Below the pieces are notes generated by a model that was given only the letters and a program-made list of their open reading frames with translations, was not told the origin of the DNA and did no database searches. A program made the translations under genes and the position numbers. DNA of 64,000 nt. Source: Dorea sp. 5-2. GTDB taxonomy: Bacteria; Bacillota; Clostridia; Lachnospirales; Lachnospiraceae. The stretch lies in NCBI RefSeq assembly GCF_000403455.2, contig NZ_KE159792.1, positions 167,346 to 231,345 on the forward strand, in the 5' to 3' direction. This document shows, piece by piece, positions 53,064-62,366 of this stretch. Within the stretch, counting starts at the first letter, position 1, and each line of letters starts with the position of its first letter.

Positions 53064-53960
53064 TTATTCCTCAACCTGTTCGTCGCTGGTATAAAATTCA
53101 AATACGTTCGGGAAAACCTCGTCGATCGCTGCCTGAACTTTCGGGTCGCGCAGGCATTCTGCCATAGCGACCGCCCAGTCGGATGCAGCGTCTTCGGCAT
53201 TTGCGATCACACCCATAGGATAATTGATCATAACTTCATCTCTTATTAGATAAGAAGAAGGATCTTTTCCGGATGCGGACATATGGGTGAACCAACAGCA
53301 AGCGGCTGCCATGTCATCAAGGGCGGTTACCGTTTGCGCCTGTTCCATCTCGATGATCTCCAGGTTCTTAGGATTTTCAGTAATATCGGCGACAGTTACG
53401 AACTCTACATCGTCAGAAAGTTTGATCAGGCCGGCGGTCTCCAGTATCTTCAGAGATACATCCTCGTTTGTAGCATCGTTCATAACGGCGATCTGTGAAC
53501 CATCCGGAATATCGTCGATGGATTCATATTTTTCAGAATATAATCCTATGCCTGTGAACATACCATAGGGTTTTACCATATCAAGATCCGCGCCGTTATT
53601 TTCGTTATAGCTTTGTACGAATTTCTTCTGCTGTCCGAGGGAAATGTCGGTCTCCCCGCTTGCACAAGCCTCAAGGCACACGGGATTGGAATCGAAAGCG
53701 ATGAATTCTGTCTTGTATCCCATTGCTTCGTATTTTTCCTTGAAGGCTTCATAAAAAACCTCAGACACAGACGCCGTACCGGCAATCTTGATCACTTTTT
53801 CTTTGCTTTCGCTTTTGGTTTCCTCCTGGGTGTTTTCAGATACCTGAGATGATGCTTCGTTTGTTTCTTTGGAGTTGTTCTGGCATCCCATCAGCAAGGC
53901 GCTGAGCGTCGCCGCAGAAAGAAGTGCTCCAAATAAACGTTTCCTTACATTGTTTTTCAC
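53064..53960 (-). CDS. NlpA/MetQ-like substrate-binding lipoprotein of an ABC transporter
   Basis: The 298-residue protein has a lipoprotein signal peptide with a lipobox (LLMGCQN, Cys near residue 26) followed by a Ser/Glu-rich linker. An NlpA-type binding fold follows (VIKIAGTASVSEVFYEAF, SGETDISLGQQKKF, a SLKILETAGLIKL stretch). MetQ members bind methionine and related compounds. The pocket residues are divergent here, so the ligand may differ. It is anchored outside the membrane and partners the permease and ATPase upstream. Confidence 0.85.
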   Translation of the reverse strand: MKNNVRKRLFGALLSAATLSALLMGCQNNSKETNEASSQVSENTQEETKSESKEKVIKIAGTASVSEVFYEAFKEKYEAMGYKTEFIAFDSNPVCLEACASGETDISLGQQKKFVQSYNENNGADLDMVKPYGMFTGIGLYSEKYESIDDIPDGSQIAVMNDATNEDVSLKILETAGLIKLSDDVEFVTVADITENPKNLEIIEMEQAQTVTALDDMAAACCWFTHMSASGKDPSSYLIRDEVMINYPMGVIANAEDAASDWAVAMAECLRDPKVQAAIDEVFPNVFEFYTSDEQVEE

Positions 53961-53982
53961 TTTTTGTTCCTCCGTAGTTAAA

Positions 53983-54666
53983 TTATTTTGTGAGTTTATA
54001 TAACTTGTTGCCGATTCCCTGGATCAGCAGTACAAGAAATATCAATAAGATTACGATGAAATACATGATCAGATGATCAAACCGCTGATAGCCGTAAGAC
54101 AGCGCTACGGCGCCTAGTCCGCCCGCACCGACGGCGCCTGCCATTGCAGAAGTGTTCAGCATATTGATGAGCATGATCGTAAAGTTTGATATCAGTACGG
54201 GGAGAGCTTCCACGAGCATCACTTTGAAGATGATCTGGAGCTTGGAAGCACCTATGGAGCGCGCCATTTTTATTAATTGCGGATCGACCGTGTTTAGAGA
54301 GTTCTCTGTCATCCTGGTGGCAAACGGCGTACTCCCCAGTGTGATAGCAAAAATAGCGGCGTTAACGCCTATCTTGGTCCCTATAAAAATTCTGGTGAGA
54401 GGTGCGACGGCGACGATCAGGATCATCATCGGAAACGAGCGGACGATGTCGGTCACTTTTCCAAGGATTCCATGTAAGAGCGGATGAGGCGAAAGGCCAT
54501 CGTCCGCCGTTGTGACTAAAATAATCCCGAAAAAAATCCCAAAAAAAATAGAAAGCGCCGCAGATATGAAGACCATCTTCAAGGTATCGCCTATCGCCGG
54601 AATGATCACGGTAGGGAGATAGCGGACCAAATTAGAATTCTTTAACATAAGACTGAGCTGTTCCAT
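53983..54666 (-). CDS. MetI-like ABC transporter permease
   Basis: The 227-residue protein has about five hydrophobic segments and the EAA-type loop contacting the ATPase (MARSIGASKLQIIFKVMLVEALPVLI), followed by the MetI-like GAVGAGGLGAVALSYG stretch. It lies one base after the ATPase gene. With the binding protein and ATPase it forms a MetNIQ-type importer. Confidence 0.9.
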   Translation of the reverse strand: MEQLSLMLKNSNLVRYLPTVIIPAIGDTLKMVFISAALSIFFGIFFGIILVTTADDGLSPHPLLHGILGKVTDIVRSFPMMILIVAVAPLTRIFIGTKIGVNAAIFAITLGSTPFATRMTENSLNTVDPQLIKMARSIGASKLQIIFKVMLVEALPVLISNFTIMLINMLNTSAMAGAVGAGGLGAVALSYGYQRFDHLIMYFIVILLIFLVLLIQGIGNKLYKLTK

Positions 54667-55485
54667 TTAATAACCTCCGGTAATCTTATATTTCATACCC
54701 TGTGCATCAAGGTACTCTCTGCATTTTGCAAGTTCGCCTATATCTAGCGTAATAGAGACTTTTCCTTCGTCTTCACCGAGAAGCGCCTTTAATTGTCCGG
54801 GCTTATTTCTGAAAATCTCTCGAACGCTGCCTAGAAGAGATACGCTGCCATTTTCTAGGATCGCCATCCTTTGACAGATATTTTGGACAACGGACATCTC
54901 ATGAGTCACTACGATAATGGTGATCTTGAATTGTTCTTGCAGGCTTTTTAGAAGCTCCAAAATAGAGGCGGTCGATCTGGGATCTAATGCGGAAGTACAT
55001 TCATCACAAAGTAAATAGCGGGGATTCATGGACAGCGCCCTGGCAATGGCGACTCTTTGTTTCTGTCCGCCGCTGAGTTCTGCCGGACGGCAGTATAGCT
55101 TGTCCTGTATTCCGGTTAGTTCGGCAAGATGTTCCACGCGATCTTTGATATCCGTCTTAGAATAATTCCAGCATTCCATAGGAAGAGAGATGTTATGAAA
55201 GACATCTTTTCTGCCTATCAGAGAAAAATTCTGAAAGATCATTCCCATATTTTTCCTGAATTTCCGTATTTCGAACTCTGTTAGATCTTCCAGGTGTATT
55301 CCGTCTATAGTAATGCTGCCTGACTGGTATTTTTCTAAACCGATCAGGCAGTTTAACAGGGTTGATTTTCCCACTCCGCTGGGTCCGACTATACCGAAAA
55401 CTTCATTATCTTGGATCGTGAGGCTGATATCAGTCAAAACCGGCGTATCTTGAAATGATTTCGTTACTTTCATTAGTTCGATCAA
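54667..55485 (-). CDS. MetN-like ABC transporter ATP-binding protein
   Basis: The 272-residue protein has Walker A (GPSGVGKST), Q-loop FQNFSLI, the signature LSGGQKQRVAIARAL and Walker B YLLCDECTSALDP with switch His (VVTHEM). A C-terminal ~60-residue extension is smaller than the usual MetN NIL domain but similar in place. The start is probably the TTG at 55485, preceded by AGGA. An ATG at 55473 is an alternative. Confidence 0.9.
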   Translation of the reverse strand: MIELMKVTKSFQDTPVLTDISLTIQDNEVFGIVGPSGVGKSTLLNCLIGLEKYQSGSITIDGIHLEDLTEFEIRKFRKNMGMIFQNFSLIGRKDVFHNISLPMECWNYSKTDIKDRVEHLAELTGIQDKLYCRPAELSGGQKQRVAIARALSMNPRYLLCDECTSALDPRSTASILELLKSLQEQFKITIIVVTHEMSVVQNICQRMAILENGSVSLLGSVREIFRNKPGQLKALLGEDEGKVSITLDIGELAKCREYLDAQGMKYKITGGY

Positions 55486-55531
55486 AATATTTTCCTACTT
55501 TCTGCAGCATTTGGCGTCTCTTCGTTGGATT

Positions 55532-55554
55532 ACTCTATATTTAAAATATAGAGT
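55532..55554 (-). promoter_or_regulatory. Perfect palindrome in the leader of the ABC operon
   Basis: ACTCTATATTT and AAATATAGAGT form an 11-bp perfect inverted repeat around one central base, between promoter and start codon. It is a likely operator or leader hairpin. No SAM riboswitch is seen here. Confidence 0.55.
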
Positions 55555-55573
55555 GACGCTCATTACTGAGTAT

Positions 55574-55602
55574 CTTATACCAGATAATATATAAAAAATC
55601 AA
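55574..55602 (-). promoter_or_regulatory. Promoter of the ABC operon
   Basis: Read leftward, TTGATT (55602-55597) and TATAAG (55579-55574) have a 17-base spacer. The -35 overlaps the terminator hairpin of the upstream NUDIX gene. Confidence 0.6.
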
Positions 55603-55620
55603 ATTGAGATTTTTTATATA
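55588..55620 (-). terminator. Hairpin after the NUDIX gene
   Basis: TATATAAAAAATC (55588-55600) and GATTTTTTATATA (55608-55620) form a 13-bp perfect stem around a 7-base loop, with A/T runs on both sides. Confidence 0.65.
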
Positions 55621-55633
55621 TCGAGATGATATA

Positions 55634-56113
55634 TTATGGTTTTCTATATACCATCGTATTGTAGAGCGTGTGTTTAACATACTCCCATATATCCAAATGT
55701 GTCTCAGCCAAACTTAGTTTTTCAATTTCATTTTTGTCAAAAAATCGAAGTTCTTTGGATTCTTCACTACATATCAGTGAATGGAAGTCTTTGACTTCTA
55801 CACGATATAAAGCAGTTACTATTCTGACAATGTTCCCGTCTGGATATTCTGCAATTCTATATGGATAAGAAAACACATTCAATAATTGTATACATTGCGT
55901 TTCTAAACCGGTTTCCTCTAATATTTCTCTTTGTACGCACTGCTCTAGAGACTCCTGCATTTTCATGCCTCCGCCGATAAATGCCCAACGTTCTGAATCT
56001 GTTCTTCTTTCTAATAAAATTTTATTTTCATTTCTTATAATACCTACGGCTCCAATATGTATTGGCTTATTAGGTTTTGGTGCATTCTCTGAATGATAAA
56101 ATTTGGTTTCCAT
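55634..56113 (-). CDS. NUDIX hydrolase
   Basis: The 159-residue protein carries a complete NUDIX box (GGGMKMQESLEQCVQREILEETGL; GX5EX7REXXEEXG). It would hydrolyse a nucleoside diphosphate linked to another moiety. The ATG at 56113 follows AAGGAG. A longer frame to 56152 has no ribosome binding site. Confidence 0.9.
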   Translation of the reverse strand: METKFYHSENAPKPNKPIHIGAVGIIRNENKILLERRTDSERWAFIGGGMKMQESLEQCVQREILEETGLETQCIQLLNVFSYPYRIAEYPDGNIVRIVTALYRVEVKDFHSLICSEESKELRFFDKNEIEKLSLAETHLDIWEYVKHTLYNTMVYRKP

Positions 56114-56298
56114 TATTCTCCTTCCTGTTGCGGGTGTCGGTGAGTAACACATAAATTATAGCATATTATCCAATGCTCTTGTGCATATTCTCCTTATCTG
56201 GTTTCACGCTTATTATTATCGTATACTGGGTTGACGAATATTAGTGTTACAGGTATACTTTTTTACATAATGCGGAAAAAGTGTCTATAAAAGCTTAT

Positions 56299-56360
56299 AT
56301 ATGGTCAGAAAAAATGTGATCATAAAGTGAGATATGGTCAGAAAAAATGTGATCATAAAG
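56299..56360. repeat. Two tandem 29-bp direct repeats, each a TATGGTCA-N-TGATCATA dyad
   Basis: The same 29 bases occur at 56299-56327 and 56332-56360, a 33-bp period (about three helical turns). Within each, TATGGTCA pairs with TGATCATA apart from one base. This looks like a double operator just upstream of the ATPase gene. Confidence 0.65.
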
Positions 56361-56400
56361 AAGTGAAAGCATATGTGGGTTTGGAAAGGAGGACGCCTGA

Positions 56401-57690
56401 ATGAAACGTTATGCAATGGAGAAGCTGATCTCCTGGAAACAAAAGGAGAACAGGAAGCCGATGCTTCTAAAGGGGGCAAGGCAGGTCGGAAAGACATGGC
56501 TGATGAAAGAGTTTGGAAGGCTCAGCTTCAAAAAGACAGCATATATTACATTTTACAATAATCAAAGGATGAAAAGAGTGTTTGACAGTGATTATGATAT
56601 TCAAAGGATTATCATGAATATTAATATAGAGGCACATCTGGAGGTTACACCGGAGGATACTTTGATTATTTTTGATGAGATCCAAGAGGCGCCCCGAGCC
56701 TTAGAGGCTTTAAAATATTTCTGTGAGAATGCACCGGAATATCCTGTGATCGCGGCAGGCTCGTTGTTAGGGGTTGCGATCCATGGAGGAGTGTCATTTC
56801 CGGTGGGGAAGGTGGATACGTTGGAACTGTATCCTATGAATTACCGTGAGTTCCTGGAAGCGGTGGGTGAAGAGCAATTGGCTTGTCTGATTCCGGAAAA
56901 GGATTATGAACTGATGAGCAATTTCCGGGATAAGTATATATTCTGGTTGAAGAATTATTATTATGTCGGCGGTATGCCGGAGGTGGTCGGACTTTTTCGT
57001 GAGCACAAAGATTATGCGCAGGTGCGCGCATTGCAGACGTCCATACTGGAACAGTATGAGGCGGATTTTGGGAAGCATGCATCTGCCGGGGATCTTGCAA
57101 GAATTCGAATGGTCTGGAATTCGATTCCGATGCAGCTTGCGAAAGAGAATAAGAAGTTTTTCTTTGGGCAGATTAAGCAAGGGGCACGTATGAAAGAGTT
57201 TGAGCTTGCGATCGAGTGGCTGTTGGATTGCGGATTGATCCAAAAGGTGTATCGTGTTAACAAACCGGCTATGCCATTAAAGGCATATATAGACTTCAGC
57301 GCGTTCAAGTTGTTTATCGTAGATATAGGACTTCTTGGGGCGCTGAGCGAGTTGGATGCGGAGACCATCCTGGAAGGCAGTGACATTTTTACGGAATTTA
57401 AAGGTGCTTTGTCTGAGCAGTATGTGCTGCAACAGATCGTATCAGGGACAGGATATACTCCATATTATTATGCAGGAAATAAGTCTACTTATGAGATGGA
57501 TTTTATGGTTCAGAAAGGCAGGGCGATCGTTCCGGTAGAGGTGAAAGCGGAAGCGAATCTGCATGCGCAGAGCCTGAAAATATATTGTAGGAAATACGAA
57601 CCAAAATATGCGGTACGTATTTCTATGTCGGATTACAGAGAACAGGAATGGATGACAAACCTGCCACTGTATGCTGTTGAGAATTTGTAA
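56401..57690 (+). CDS. AAA_14/DUF4143-family ATP-binding protein
   Basis: The 429-residue protein has a P-loop (LKGARQVGKTWLMKEF), Walker B (LIIFDEIQEAPRAL), a sensor segment (AAGSLLGVAI) and the MNYREFLEA stretch. These define the AAA_14 domain, followed by a DUF4143 C-terminal region (DFMVQKGRAIVPVEVKAE) resembling a PD-(D/E)XK fold. Such proteins are common in gut Clostridia and their function is not established. An A+T-rich region with tandem operator-like repeats lies upstream. Confidence 0.88.
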   Translation: MKRYAMEKLISWKQKENRKPMLLKGARQVGKTWLMKEFGRLSFKKTAYITFYNNQRMKRVFDSDYDIQRIIMNINIEAHLEVTPEDTLIIFDEIQEAPRALEALKYFCENAPEYPVIAAGSLLGVAIHGGVSFPVGKVDTLELYPMNYREFLEAVGEEQLACLIPEKDYELMSNFRDKYIFWLKNYYYVGGMPEVVGLFREHKDYAQVRALQTSILEQYEADFGKHASAGDLARIRMVWNSIPMQLAKENKKFFFGQIKQGARMKEFELAIEWLLDCGLIQKVYRVNKPAMPLKAYIDFSAFKLFIVDIGLLGALSELDAETILEGSDIFTEFKGALSEQYVLQQIVSGTGYTPYYYAGNKSTYEMDFMVQKGRAIVPVEVKAEANLHAQSLKIYCRKYEPKYAVRISMSDYREQEWMTNLPLYAVENL

Positions 57691-57697
57691 TTTTTAA

Positions 57698-57726
57698 TTG
57701 ACAAACCGCCGAAAAAAGAGTATCAT
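57698..57726 (+). promoter_or_regulatory. Promoter of the metK riboswitch transcript
   Basis: TTGACA (57698-57703) and TATCAT (57721-57726) have an exact 17-base spacer. Confidence 0.75.
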
Positions 57727-57762
57727 CAGTTATGGAAACAGATAATTTAATAATGTAGACTT

Positions 57763-57863
57763 TCTCTTATTCAGAGCAGTGGAGATACAAAGGATCTGTG
57801 AAGCTGCGGCAACCCCCGTTACGGGAAGGTGCCAACCTGAGCGAGTAATCGAACAATAAGAGG
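57763..57863 (+). ncRNA. SAM-I (S-box) riboswitch
   Basis: The sequence has the S-box core: GAGCAGTGGAG, then GAAGCTGCGGCAACCC and GGGAAGGTGCCAACCTG. The P1 stem is formed by TCTCTTATT (57763-57771) and AATAAGAG (57855-57862). A terminator follows, so SAM binding should stop transcription before metK. This is a standard off-switch. Confidence 0.92.
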
Positions 57864-57880
57864 ATTGGTTTATGAGATAT

Positions 57881-57913
57881 AAAGCAGTCCGCTTGGCGTG
57901 GATTGCTTTTTTG
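57881..57913 (+). terminator. Riboswitch-controlled terminator
   Basis: AAAGCAGTCCGC pairs with GTGGATTGCTTT (apart from G-T pairs) and is followed by a T-run. It lies between the SAM-I aptamer and metK. Confidence 0.85.
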
Positions 57914-57990
57914 ATTGTATTACTCAAAAATCAGCACAAAGAACGATAAAGAGAGAGATACTACATCAGAATGAAAAGGAGTGGAAATCA

Positions 57991-59178
57991 ATGGAAAAAC
58001 ATTTATTTACATCAGAGTCAGTTACAGAAGGACATCCGGATAAGATGTGCGACCAGATCTCGGACGCCATTTTGGATGCCCTGATGGAGCAGGACCCCAT
58101 GAGCCGTGTGGCGTGTGAGACCAGTACGACGACCGGGCTTGTCCTTGTGATGGGTGAGATCACGACAAAAGCGTACGTAGACATCCAGAAGATCGTAAGA
58201 GACACGATCAAAGAGATTGGTTATGTGCGCGGGAAATATGGGTTTGACGCAGAGACCTGCGGCGTACTGACGGCGATCGACGAGCAGTCCAGTGATATCG
58301 CCATGGGCGTTGATAAGGCGCTGGAGGCAAAGAATAACCAGATGTCAGACGCGGAGATCGAGGCGATCGGCGCGGGAGACCAGGGGATGATGTTCGGGTA
58401 TGCGACGGACGAGACGCCGGAGCTCATGCCGTATCCGGTAGCACTGGCACACAAGCTTTCCAGAAGACTTGCAGAGATCAGGAAGGACGGCACACTGCCG
58501 TACTTAAGGCCGGACGGGAAATCCCAGGTGACGGTTGAATATAATGAAGAAGGGGTTCCGACAAGGCTTGACGCGGTAGTTCTGTCCACACAGCATGATC
58601 CGGATGTTACCCAGGAGCAGATTCATGAGGATATCAGGAAATATGTATTCGACGCAGTGATCCCGGCAGAGATGGTGGATGAGGAGACCAAGTTCTTCAT
58701 CAATCCGACCGGACGGTTTGTGATCGGCGGGCCCCATGGCGACAGCGGGCTTACCGGGCGCAAGATCATCGTGGACACTTACGGCGGAATGGCGCGTCAC
58801 GGCGGCGGTGCATTCTCCGGAAAGGACTGCACGAAGGTTGACCGTTCCGCGGCATACGCGGCACGTTATGTTGCAAAGAATATTGTGGCGGCGGGGCTTG
58901 CGAAGAAATGTGAGATCCAGTTGTCTTACGCGATCGGCGTGGCGCATCCGACGTCTGTCATGGTGGATACTTTCGGCACGGGCAAGATCAGCAATGAGAA
59001 GTTAGTGGAGATGATCCGTGAGAATTTCGATCTGCGTCCGGCAGGAATCATCCAGATGCTGAATCTGAGAAGACCGATCTACAAGCAGACAGCGGCGTAC
59101 GGACATTTCGGCCGCACCGACCTGGATCTGCCTTGGGAGAAGACCGACAAGGCTGAGCTTTTGAAGAAATATTTATAA
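57991..59178 (+). CDS. metK: S-adenosylmethionine synthetase
   Basis: The 395-residue protein has the MetK signatures: EGHPDKMCDQISDAILDA, GAGDQGMMFGYA, and GPHGDSGLTGRKIIVDTYGG. It makes S-adenosylmethionine from methionine and ATP in the cytoplasm. AAAAGGAGTGG precedes the ATG at 57991. A longer frame from 57898 overlaps the riboswitch terminator. The upstream SAM-I riboswitch gives feedback control. The locus' FkbM and radical SAM enzymes consume its product. Confidence 0.97.
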   Translation: MEKHLFTSESVTEGHPDKMCDQISDAILDALMEQDPMSRVACETSTTTGLVLVMGEITTKAYVDIQKIVRDTIKEIGYVRGKYGFDAETCGVLTAIDEQSSDIAMGVDKALEAKNNQMSDAEIEAIGAGDQGMMFGYATDETPELMPYPVALAHKLSRRLAEIRKDGTLPYLRPDGKSQVTVEYNEEGVPTRLDAVVLSTQHDPDVTQEQIHEDIRKYVFDAVIPAEMVDEETKFFINPTGRFVIGGPHGDSGLTGRKIIVDTYGGMARHGGGAFSGKDCTKVDRSAAYAARYVAKNIVAAGLAKKCEIQLSYAIGVAHPTSVMVDTFGTGKISNEKLVEMIRENFDLRPAGIIQMLNLRRPIYKQTAAYGHFGRTDLDLPWEKTDKAELLKKYL

Positions 59179-59197
59179 AAATTTTAGAATAGTTTAT

Positions 59198-59225
59198 GGG
59201 CGCTTTGCTGTGAAGCGCCCTTTTT
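59198..59225 (+). terminator. Terminator of metK
   Basis: GGGCGCTT (59198-59205) pairs with AAGCGCCC (59213-59220) and is followed by T5. Confidence 0.92.
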
Positions 59226-59276
59226 CGTGCTATACTTTATGTATTGTGGTGTATTGTCTATTGTGGAGGCAAGAAG

Positions 59277-60773
59277 ATGAAGTTAAAGACAAGGCTGATC
59301 ATAGCTTTTCTGACGGTTATCTTGATCCCGGTTCTTCTGGCGGTTATGCTGGCATGTCTGTTTGGGAAATATCAGATGAGTGCAATAGAAAAGACCTATG
59401 AGATCACCGGGATGACGACGGAGAATCTGGCGAATTCTGTCGCGGTGATGTCAAGGCTTACGGAGAAAGCGTACAACGAGCTTGACCAGATGGTATCGAA
59501 GCATCCCGGAAAGATGGAGGATGTGACTTTTCTGGACGAATTCAACCAGAAGATCGAGAAGAAGAAGGCGTATCTTCTGGTACGCAAGAATAATGTGCTG
59601 ATCTATGTGGGGACGGATATGGAAGAAGCTGAGCCTGTCATCACACAGCTTCCGGGATTTGGGGATTCGGAGCTGAGTTCTGAGAACGGGCTGTATCTTG
59701 GCGGAGATGCACAGGCGCTTGTGAAGCAGGTAGATTTCCGCTACCCGGATAATAAGGAAGGCAGTGCATTTGTTGTTGTGAGTGTGCGCGGTGTGATCCC
59801 GGAGGTGGAGCGGCTGTATCTGGATATGGTCGTGGGGATGATCATGGTGCTGGTTCTGACGGCGGGGGCACTGATCTTCTGGATACATCGGGGTATCATG
59901 GGACCGTTGATGAAGATGCAGGCGGCGGCGCAGAAGATCAAGGACGGTAATCTGGACTTTGAGCTTGAGGCAGAGACGGATGACGAACTCGGCAGATTGT
60001 GCCAGAGCCTGGAGGAGATGCGCAGGCGCCTGCAGGATAACGCAGAGGAAAAGATTAAGTTTGATAAAGAGAATAAAGAGCTGATCAGCAACATTTCCCA
60101 TGATCTTAAGACGCCCGTCACAGCGATCAAAGGATATGCGGAAGGGATCATGGACGGAGTTGCGGATACGCCGGAGAAGATGGAGCGTTATATCCGGACG
60201 ATCTATAATAAGGCGAGCGAGATGGATACGCTGATCAATGAGCTGACGCTGTATACCAAGATCGATACGAACAGGATCCCTTATAATTTCAATACATTAT
60301 CGGTGGAGGCGTATTTTGAAGACTGCGCGGAGGATCTGTCTGTGGAGCTGGAATCCAGAGGCGTGGAGTTCGGATACTTTAATTATGTGGAAGCCGGCGT
60401 GAAGGTTATCGCTGATGCGGAGCAGATTAAGAGAGTCGTCCATAACATTGTGAATAATTCGCTGAAATATATGGATAAGCCGAAAGGGAAGATCAATCTC
60501 CGGGTCAAGGATGTGGGGGACTTTGTACAGGTTGAGTTAGAGGATAACGGAAGAGGGATCGCGGCAAAAGATCTGCCCAATATATTCGATCGTTTCTACC
60601 GGACGGATGCTTCGCGCAATTCCTCAAAGGGAGGAAGCGGGATCGGGCTTTCGATCGTGAAGAAGATCATCGAGGAGCACGGAGGCAAGATCTGGGCGAC
60701 CAGCAGAGAAGAGACAGGGACGACGATGTATTTCGTTCTTAGAAAATATCAGGAGGTACCGGCATATGAGTAA
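59277..60773 (+). CDS. Sensor histidine kinase
   Basis: The 498-residue protein has two membrane segments (about residues 8-29 and 186-206) framing an extracellular sensor domain, then a HAMP domain. HisKA follows with the phosphoacceptor SNISHDLKTPVTAIKGY, and the ATPase domain has HNIVNNSLKYM (N), DNGRGI (G1) and GGSGIGLSI (G2). GGAGG precedes the ATG. The gene overlaps the response regulator gene by 8 bp. The ligand of the sensor is unknown. Confidence 0.93.
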   Translation: MKLKTRLIIAFLTVILIPVLLAVMLACLFGKYQMSAIEKTYEITGMTTENLANSVAVMSRLTEKAYNELDQMVSKHPGKMEDVTFLDEFNQKIEKKKAYLLVRKNNVLIYVGTDMEEAEPVITQLPGFGDSELSSENGLYLGGDAQALVKQVDFRYPDNKEGSAFVVVSVRGVIPEVERLYLDMVVGMIMVLVLTAGALIFWIHRGIMGPLMKMQAAAQKIKDGNLDFELEAETDDELGRLCQSLEEMRRRLQDNAEEKIKFDKENKELISNISHDLKTPVTAIKGYAEGIMDGVADTPEKMERYIRTIYNKASEMDTLINELTLYTKIDTNRIPYNFNTLSVEAYFEDCAEDLSVELESRGVEFGYFNYVEAGVKVIADAEQIKRVVHNIVNNSLKYMDKPKGKINLRVKDVGDFVQVELEDNGRGIAAKDLPNIFDRFYRTDASRNSSKGGSGIGLSIVKKIIEEHGGKIWATSREETGTTMYFVLRKYQEVPAYE

Positions 60774-61455
60774 GATATTGATAGTAGAAGACGAAGAAGC
60801 GATTGCGGATCTGGAAAAGGATTATCTGGAATTGAGCGGATTCCAGGTTGAAGTGGCGAACGACGGGGCGACCGGGCTTAGGAAGGCGTTGGATGAAGAT
60901 TATGATATGTTTATCCTGGATCTGATGCTGCCGGGGATCGACGGATTCGATATCTGCCGTCAGGTCAGGGATGTGAAGAATACACCGATCATCATGGTGT
61001 CGGCGAAGAAGGATGATATTGATAAGATCCGGGGGCTTGGGCTTGGAGCGGATGATTATATGACGAAGCCTTTCAGCCCCAGCGAGTTGGTGGCGCGTGT
61101 GAAAGCGCATCTGGCAAGATATGACCGTCTGACCGGAAGCGCGATGGAGGCGAATAAGGTGATCGAGATCCGGGGGCTTAAGATCGACACAACGGCGAGA
61201 CGGGTTTGGATCAATGGAGAAGAGAAGACGTTTACCACGAAGGAGTTCGATCTGCTGACCTTCCTGGCAGGACATCCGAATCATGTGTATACAAAGGAAG
61301 AGCTGTTCCGTGAGATATGGGACATGGAGTCGATCGGAGATATCGCGACGGTGACGGTGCATATCAAGAAGATCCGCGAGAAGGTGGAGATGGACACCTC
61401 AAATCCCCAGTATATAGAGACCATATGGGGCGTTGGATACCGTTTTAAAGTGTAG
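60766..61455 (+). CDS. OmpR-family response regulator
   Basis: The 229-residue protein has a receiver domain (ILIVEDEEAIADLEKDY, phospho-acceptor Asp in MFILDLMLPG, Lys in TKPFSPSELVARV). Its winged-helix DNA-binding domain contains TFTTKEFDLLTFLAGHPN and GDIATVTVHIKKIREKVE. It pairs with the kinase gene it overlaps. Confidence 0.95.
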   Translation: MSKILIVEDEEAIADLEKDYLELSGFQVEVANDGATGLRKALDEDYDMFILDLMLPGIDGFDICRQVRDVKNTPIIMVSAKKDDIDKIRGLGLGADDYMTKPFSPSELVARVKAHLARYDRLTGSAMEANKVIEIRGLKIDTTARRVWINGEEKTFTTKEFDLLTFLAGHPNHVYTKEELFREIWDMESIGDIATVTVHIKKIREKVEMDTSNPQYIETIWGVGYRFKV

Positions 61456-61584
61456 AGGAAATCTAATAAGAGGTGTTCATCTGGTTATAAATGGTGTATA
61501 ATCATTCTTAGCAAGAGAATTGTCCGAAATAGGATCGGTCAGAAGAACCGGTCAGTTGGTTCGGACAGGATAGGAGGAACAGAC

Positions 61585-62328
61585 ATGTTAAAAGGAAAGG
61601 TAGCGGTTGTCACAGGCGGTACAAGAGGGATCGGCTATGCAGTTGTGAAGAAGTACCTGGAGAATGGCGCGAAGGTTGTGTTATTCGGTTCCAGAGCAGA
61701 GACGGTGGAGAAAGCGCTTTCATCATTGAAGGCGGAGAACAGCGGCTGGGAAGTAGAGGGAGATTATCCGGATCTTTCCGATGCCGAGGCGGTGAAAGCT
61801 GCGATTCTTAAGGTAAAGGAAAAGTTTGGCAGGATCGATATCCTGGTTAATAATGCGGGGATTTCCGACAGTACGAAGGTTGAAAATTATGCCGAGGGAC
61901 AGTTCGAGAAGGTTATGCAGCTGAATGTCAACGCGCTGTTTCATTCGATCCAGCCGGCGGTTGCGGTCATGAGAGAACAGGGCGGCGGATGCATCCTGAA
62001 TACGAGCTCCATGGTAAGTATCTCCGGACAGCCGGGAGGCGTGGCATATCCGACAAGTAAATTTGCCGTAAACGGCATGACGCTTTCTCTTGCGAGAGAA
62101 CTTGGACCGAGCAATATCCGCGTAAATGCTGTTGCTCCGGGAATTACCAAGACGGATATGGTAGCGGCTCTGCCGGAACAGATGATCCAGCCGATGATCG
62201 GCGCGATCCCGCTCCGCAGGATCGGTGAGCCGGAGGATATCGCGAATGCATTCCTGTTCCTGGCGAGTGATATGGCAAGCTATGTAACGGGAGAAGTATT
62301 ATCTGTGGACGGAGCGATGCGGGCATAA
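61585..62328 (+). CDS. Short-chain dehydrogenase/reductase
   Basis: The 247-residue protein has the SDR cofactor motif (VAVVTGGTRGIGYAV), NNAG, and the Ser-Tyr-Lys triad (NTSSMVSISGQPGGVAYPTSKFAVNG). It ends with VDGAMRA, as in FabG-like and hydroxysteroid dehydrogenase-like enzymes. It reduces a ketone with NAD(P)H. FabG is possible, but there are no fatty acid genes around. Hydroxysteroid dehydrogenase is another possibility in gut Clostridia; the sequence alone does not decide. TAGGAGG precedes the ATG. A GGTCAG direct repeat upstream (near 61537-61558) may be a regulator site. Confidence 0.9.
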   Translation: MLKGKVAVVTGGTRGIGYAVVKKYLENGAKVVLFGSRAETVEKALSSLKAENSGWEVEGDYPDLSDAEAVKAAILKVKEKFGRIDILVNNAGISDSTKVENYAEGQFEKVMQLNVNALFHSIQPAVAVMREQGGGCILNTSSMVSISGQPGGVAYPTSKFAVNGMTLSLARELGPSNIRVNAVAPGITKTDMVAALPEQMIQPMIGAIPLRRIGEPEDIANAFLFLASDMASYVTGEVLSVDGAMRA

Positions 62329-62366
62329 AAGGGGCTGCGGCAGGTATTTTGCCGCAGCTCCTTTCT
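62329..62366. terminator. Terminator between convergent genes
   Basis: AAGGGGCTGCGGCA (62329-62342) pairs with TGCCGCAGCTCCTT (62350-62363), and A/T-rich tracts flank both sides. Confidence 0.9.
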
